Shown here one piece after another: positions 62,311 to 64,000 of a DNA stretch of 64,000 bases. The translations under genes were made by a program, and so were the position numbers. The notes beneath the pieces are model-generated. The model was not told where the DNA came from, did no database searches, and saw only the letters and a list, made by a program, of their open reading frames with translations. The DNA comes from Pseudaeromonas sp041911695 (GTDB taxonomy: Bacteria > Pseudomonadota > Gammaproteobacteria > Enterobacterales > Aeromonadaceae). Location: contig JAYROM010000144.1 of NCBI GenBank assembly GCA_041911695.1, forward strand, positions 17,283 to 81,282. The letters are read 5' to 3'. Numbering within the stretch: the first letter of the stretch is position 1; every line of letters starts with the position of its first letter.

Positions 62311-64000
62311 CTACCAGGCCTCGCGCCGGTAGATAATGCGGTCACTGCCGCGCCAGCGGTTAAAGAACACCCAGCCTCCTGACTCGTCCTGCGCGGCGGT
62401 GCCGTCGCCGTTCCAGTCATAACGCAGCCAGCTGGAGGCCGGACTCTGCGCCGCCAACCCAACCTGGTAATGGACCCGATCGTTGACCCCGGGTGCCGAG
62501 AAGTGTAACCACAGATAGCCAGACTGTGCGGTGGCCGACGCCGTGCCGCTGGCATCGCGGCTGGCCGAGAGCCCGAGCACGCTGCTGGCGCTATTGGCCA
62601 GCGTCAGGGTGCGGGTCGACGCATTCCAGGTGCGATCGAACAAGAAGCCGCCACTGTTGCCGAGCATCAACTGGCTGCAGCTGTCGGCGGTATTGCGCGT
62701 CCACGCCGTGCCGCTCCAGTACTCCAGTTGCAGCGGCACCACCTGTGCACTCTCCGGCGCGCCGCGTGCTGACCCGGCATTTAGCCGTCCGGCCAGCAGG
62801 CGCTGAGTACCGAGCTTGCCGGCGGTACAGGTCGTGCAGGTGCCGGCGGTGGCTGGGTTCATATCCGCATTGGTCAGCGCCGCACTCAAGGTATCGTTCG
62901 CCGCCACCGACACCCCGACCGCCAGCGAACTGAACGGCCCATCCGGCGTCGTCTCCGCCAGCCGCGAGAAGGTCACCGGGGCCGCGCTCACGCTCTGGAT
63001 CCCCTTGCTCCAGCTGGCGCTGATCGTCGACAACCGACTGGAGCGGTCCACCCCGTCATCGCCATTTTCCGCCACCAGTGCCGTCGTGCCCTTGGCAAAA
63101 CTGCCGGTGTAGTTGGTGGTGGTCGCGCCGCTGCTGTTGCGAGCCGTCAGGGTATAGGTGACGCCAAATGGCTGATCCATATAGCTGAAATCGGCATTGC
63201 AGGCCGGCGTCAGCGCACCGCCAGAGAGGTAGAAATCATAGGGCGTGATGCGCCCGACCGGCGCGCTCTGGCTAGCCGGAATCGTCACCCCCAGATAGGT
63301 TGGTGGGGTGGCGGTCAGGCGGAACACCCCGACCTCGCTCAGCGACTGGCTCACCGTCTGCGTCGCGCTAGCACTGGCAACATGGTCATAACGGCTGACC
63401 GCCAGGCTGGCGGCAGCGCCACCACTGGGGGCCAGCAGGGTACTGCCCAGCGCGATGCCGGACAGGGCAAAGTTCGGTGTCACCGCATTGCCGGTGCACA
63501 GATCGGTATCGCTATCGCTCTCCCAGGCCACCGGTGTCAAGCTAACGCTGAACGTCTCCCCCGCCCGCTTGAAGGCCGGACAACTGGCATCCCCCGCGCT
63601 ACAGGTGGTCGCCGGGGCGATGCAGATCCCCGCCGGGGCGCTGACAAAAGTATCGCTACCGGTCAGCGTCAACCCACTGTCGTTGTTGGCGCTGGAGCCG
63701 CTATAGCTGGCATTCAGGATCATTTCGCCGGCATCGGTATAATTGACGCTGGTCAACGCCGCCTTGCCGGTCGCATCAAAGGCCAGACTCAGCGCCGTCG
63801 CCGCTGCGGAGGACTTGCCGATAGCGGTGCCATTGACCTTGATGGCCGGCGCCGCGGTATTCACCGTCGAGGTCGGATTACTGTAACCACTCCAGAAGTT
63901 GACCGTCCGCGTAACGCTGGCAAACGCCGGCACGCAACTGGCGCTGTTATCACTCTTGCGCACCGCCTGGATAGTACCGGCAACCGGTTTGTTGGCAGTC
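62311..64000 (-). CDS. mshQ: MSHA biogenesis protein MshQ-like, 5' end beyond window
   Basis: The frame is open from the stop at 62311 to the right edge (563 codons), so the N-terminus is outside. The protein is rich in Ser, Thr, Ala, Gly and Asn, with beta-type repeats, paired cysteines (CIAPATTCSAGDASCPAF, CTTCTAGK) and the C-terminal DUF6701-type block: LMLGNSGGFLF, LWLHFSAPG, WLRYDWNGDG and ESGGWVFFNRWRGSDRIIYRREAW. That ending is typical of MshQ proteins encoded last in MSHA type IV pilus loci. Its place next to mreB matches vibrios. A role in pilus assembly or adhesion is inferred. Confidence 0.85.
   Translation of the reverse strand, partial: TANKPVAGTIQAVRKSDNSASCVPAFASVTRTVNFWSGYSNPTSTVNTAAPAIKVNGTAIGKSSAAATALSLAFDATGKAALTSVNYTDAGEMILNASYSGSSANNDSGLTLTGSDTFVSAPAGICIAPATTCSAGDASCPAFKRAGETFSVSLTPVAWESDSDTDLCTGNAVTPNFALSGIALGSTLLAPSGGAAASLAVSRYDHVASASATQTVSQSLSEVGVFRLTATPPTYLGVTIPASQSAPVGRITPYDFYLSGGALTPACNADFSYMDQPFGVTYTLTARNSSGATTTNYTGSFAKGTTALVAENGDDGVDRSSRLSTISASWSKGIQSVSAAPVTFSRLAETTPDGPFSSLAVGVSVAANDTLSAALTNADMNPATAGTCTTCTAGKLGTQRLLAGRLNAGSARGAPESAQVVPLQLEYWSGTAWTRNTADSCSQLMLGNSGGFLFDRTWNASTRTLTLANSASSVLGLSASRDASGTASATAQSGYLWLHFSAPGVNDRVHYQVGLAAQSPASSWLRYDWNGDGTAAQDESGGWVFFNRWRGSDRIIYRREAW

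Overview
The window is about 64 kb of GC-rich chromosomal core sequence from a gammaproteobacterium. Protein content and gene order fit Aeromonadales (an Aeromonas relative such as Aeromonas, Oceanimonas or Zobellella), next to Vibrionales. The evidence is an unbroken type II secretion operon (gspC-N) between yrfG and hslR, an mshQ-like MSHA pilus gene beside mreBCD, a MetJ regulon, and many blocks in E. coli-like order: nudE-yrfG, hslR-hslO-pckA, greB-tex, bioH/gntX-nfuA, gpsA-secB-yibN-gpmI-envC, pmbA/yjgA, tldD-yhdP-rng-maf-mreDCB. The species is inferred and I could not check it by a search. I see no rRNA, tRNA, prophage, insertion sequence or CRISPR array.

Layout. 1-5000: argC (cut by the left edge) and argE diverge around tandem ARG boxes, then ppc. 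5.1-8.6 kb: ybaK, a DUF805 membrane protein and a FIST-domain chemotaxis-type signalling gene carrying a frameshift, ending at a heptanucleotide minisatellite. 8.6-12.8 kb: metBL diverging from metJ around met boxes. 13-14.4 kb: nudE and yrfG. 14.4-25.7 kb: gspC-N on the minus strand, with a 21-bp tandem repeat at the gspI/gspJ junction. 25.9-29.2 kb: hslR, hslO, pckA. 29.3-33.7 kb: a 182-bp hairpin element, greB, a DUF535 (VirK/YbjX) gene and tex. 33.9-36.5 kb: three little-studied genes (small membrane protein, SprA-like putative metalloprotease, FlgC-like small protein) and bioH. 36.5-39.8 kb: amtB with a sigma-54 promoter and an NtrC-like site but no glnK, then gntX/comF and nfuA. 39.8-46 kb: gpsA, secB, rhodanese yibN, gpmI, envC, a YkgJ-type cysteine-cluster protein and a PanM-like acetyltransferase. 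46-49.2 kb: glpX, a porin and carbonic anhydrase. 49.2-53.6 kb: pmbA, yjgA, tldD and a nitrilase-family amidase. 53.6-62.1 kb: yhdP, rng, maf, mreD, mreC, mreB. 62.3 kb to the right edge: an mshQ-like gene, cut at its 5' end.

Functional themes. Envelope biogenesis and secretion dominate: the T2SS, MreBCD cell shape, EnvC amidase activation, YhdP lipid transport, SecB export, a porin and MSHA. Central carbon metabolism sits around the PEP-oxaloacetate-sugar axis: ppc, pckA, gpmI, glpX, carbonic anhydrase. Amino-acid biosynthesis (Arg, Met) has its operators visible in the sequence. No convincing new biological system is present. The items most worth a second look are the 21-bp in-frame repeat that duplicates the gspJ start, the 182-bp intergenic palindrome, the frameshifted FIST-MCP gene, the heptamer array, the SprA-like/FlgC-like gene pair and the structured 3' region of nudE.
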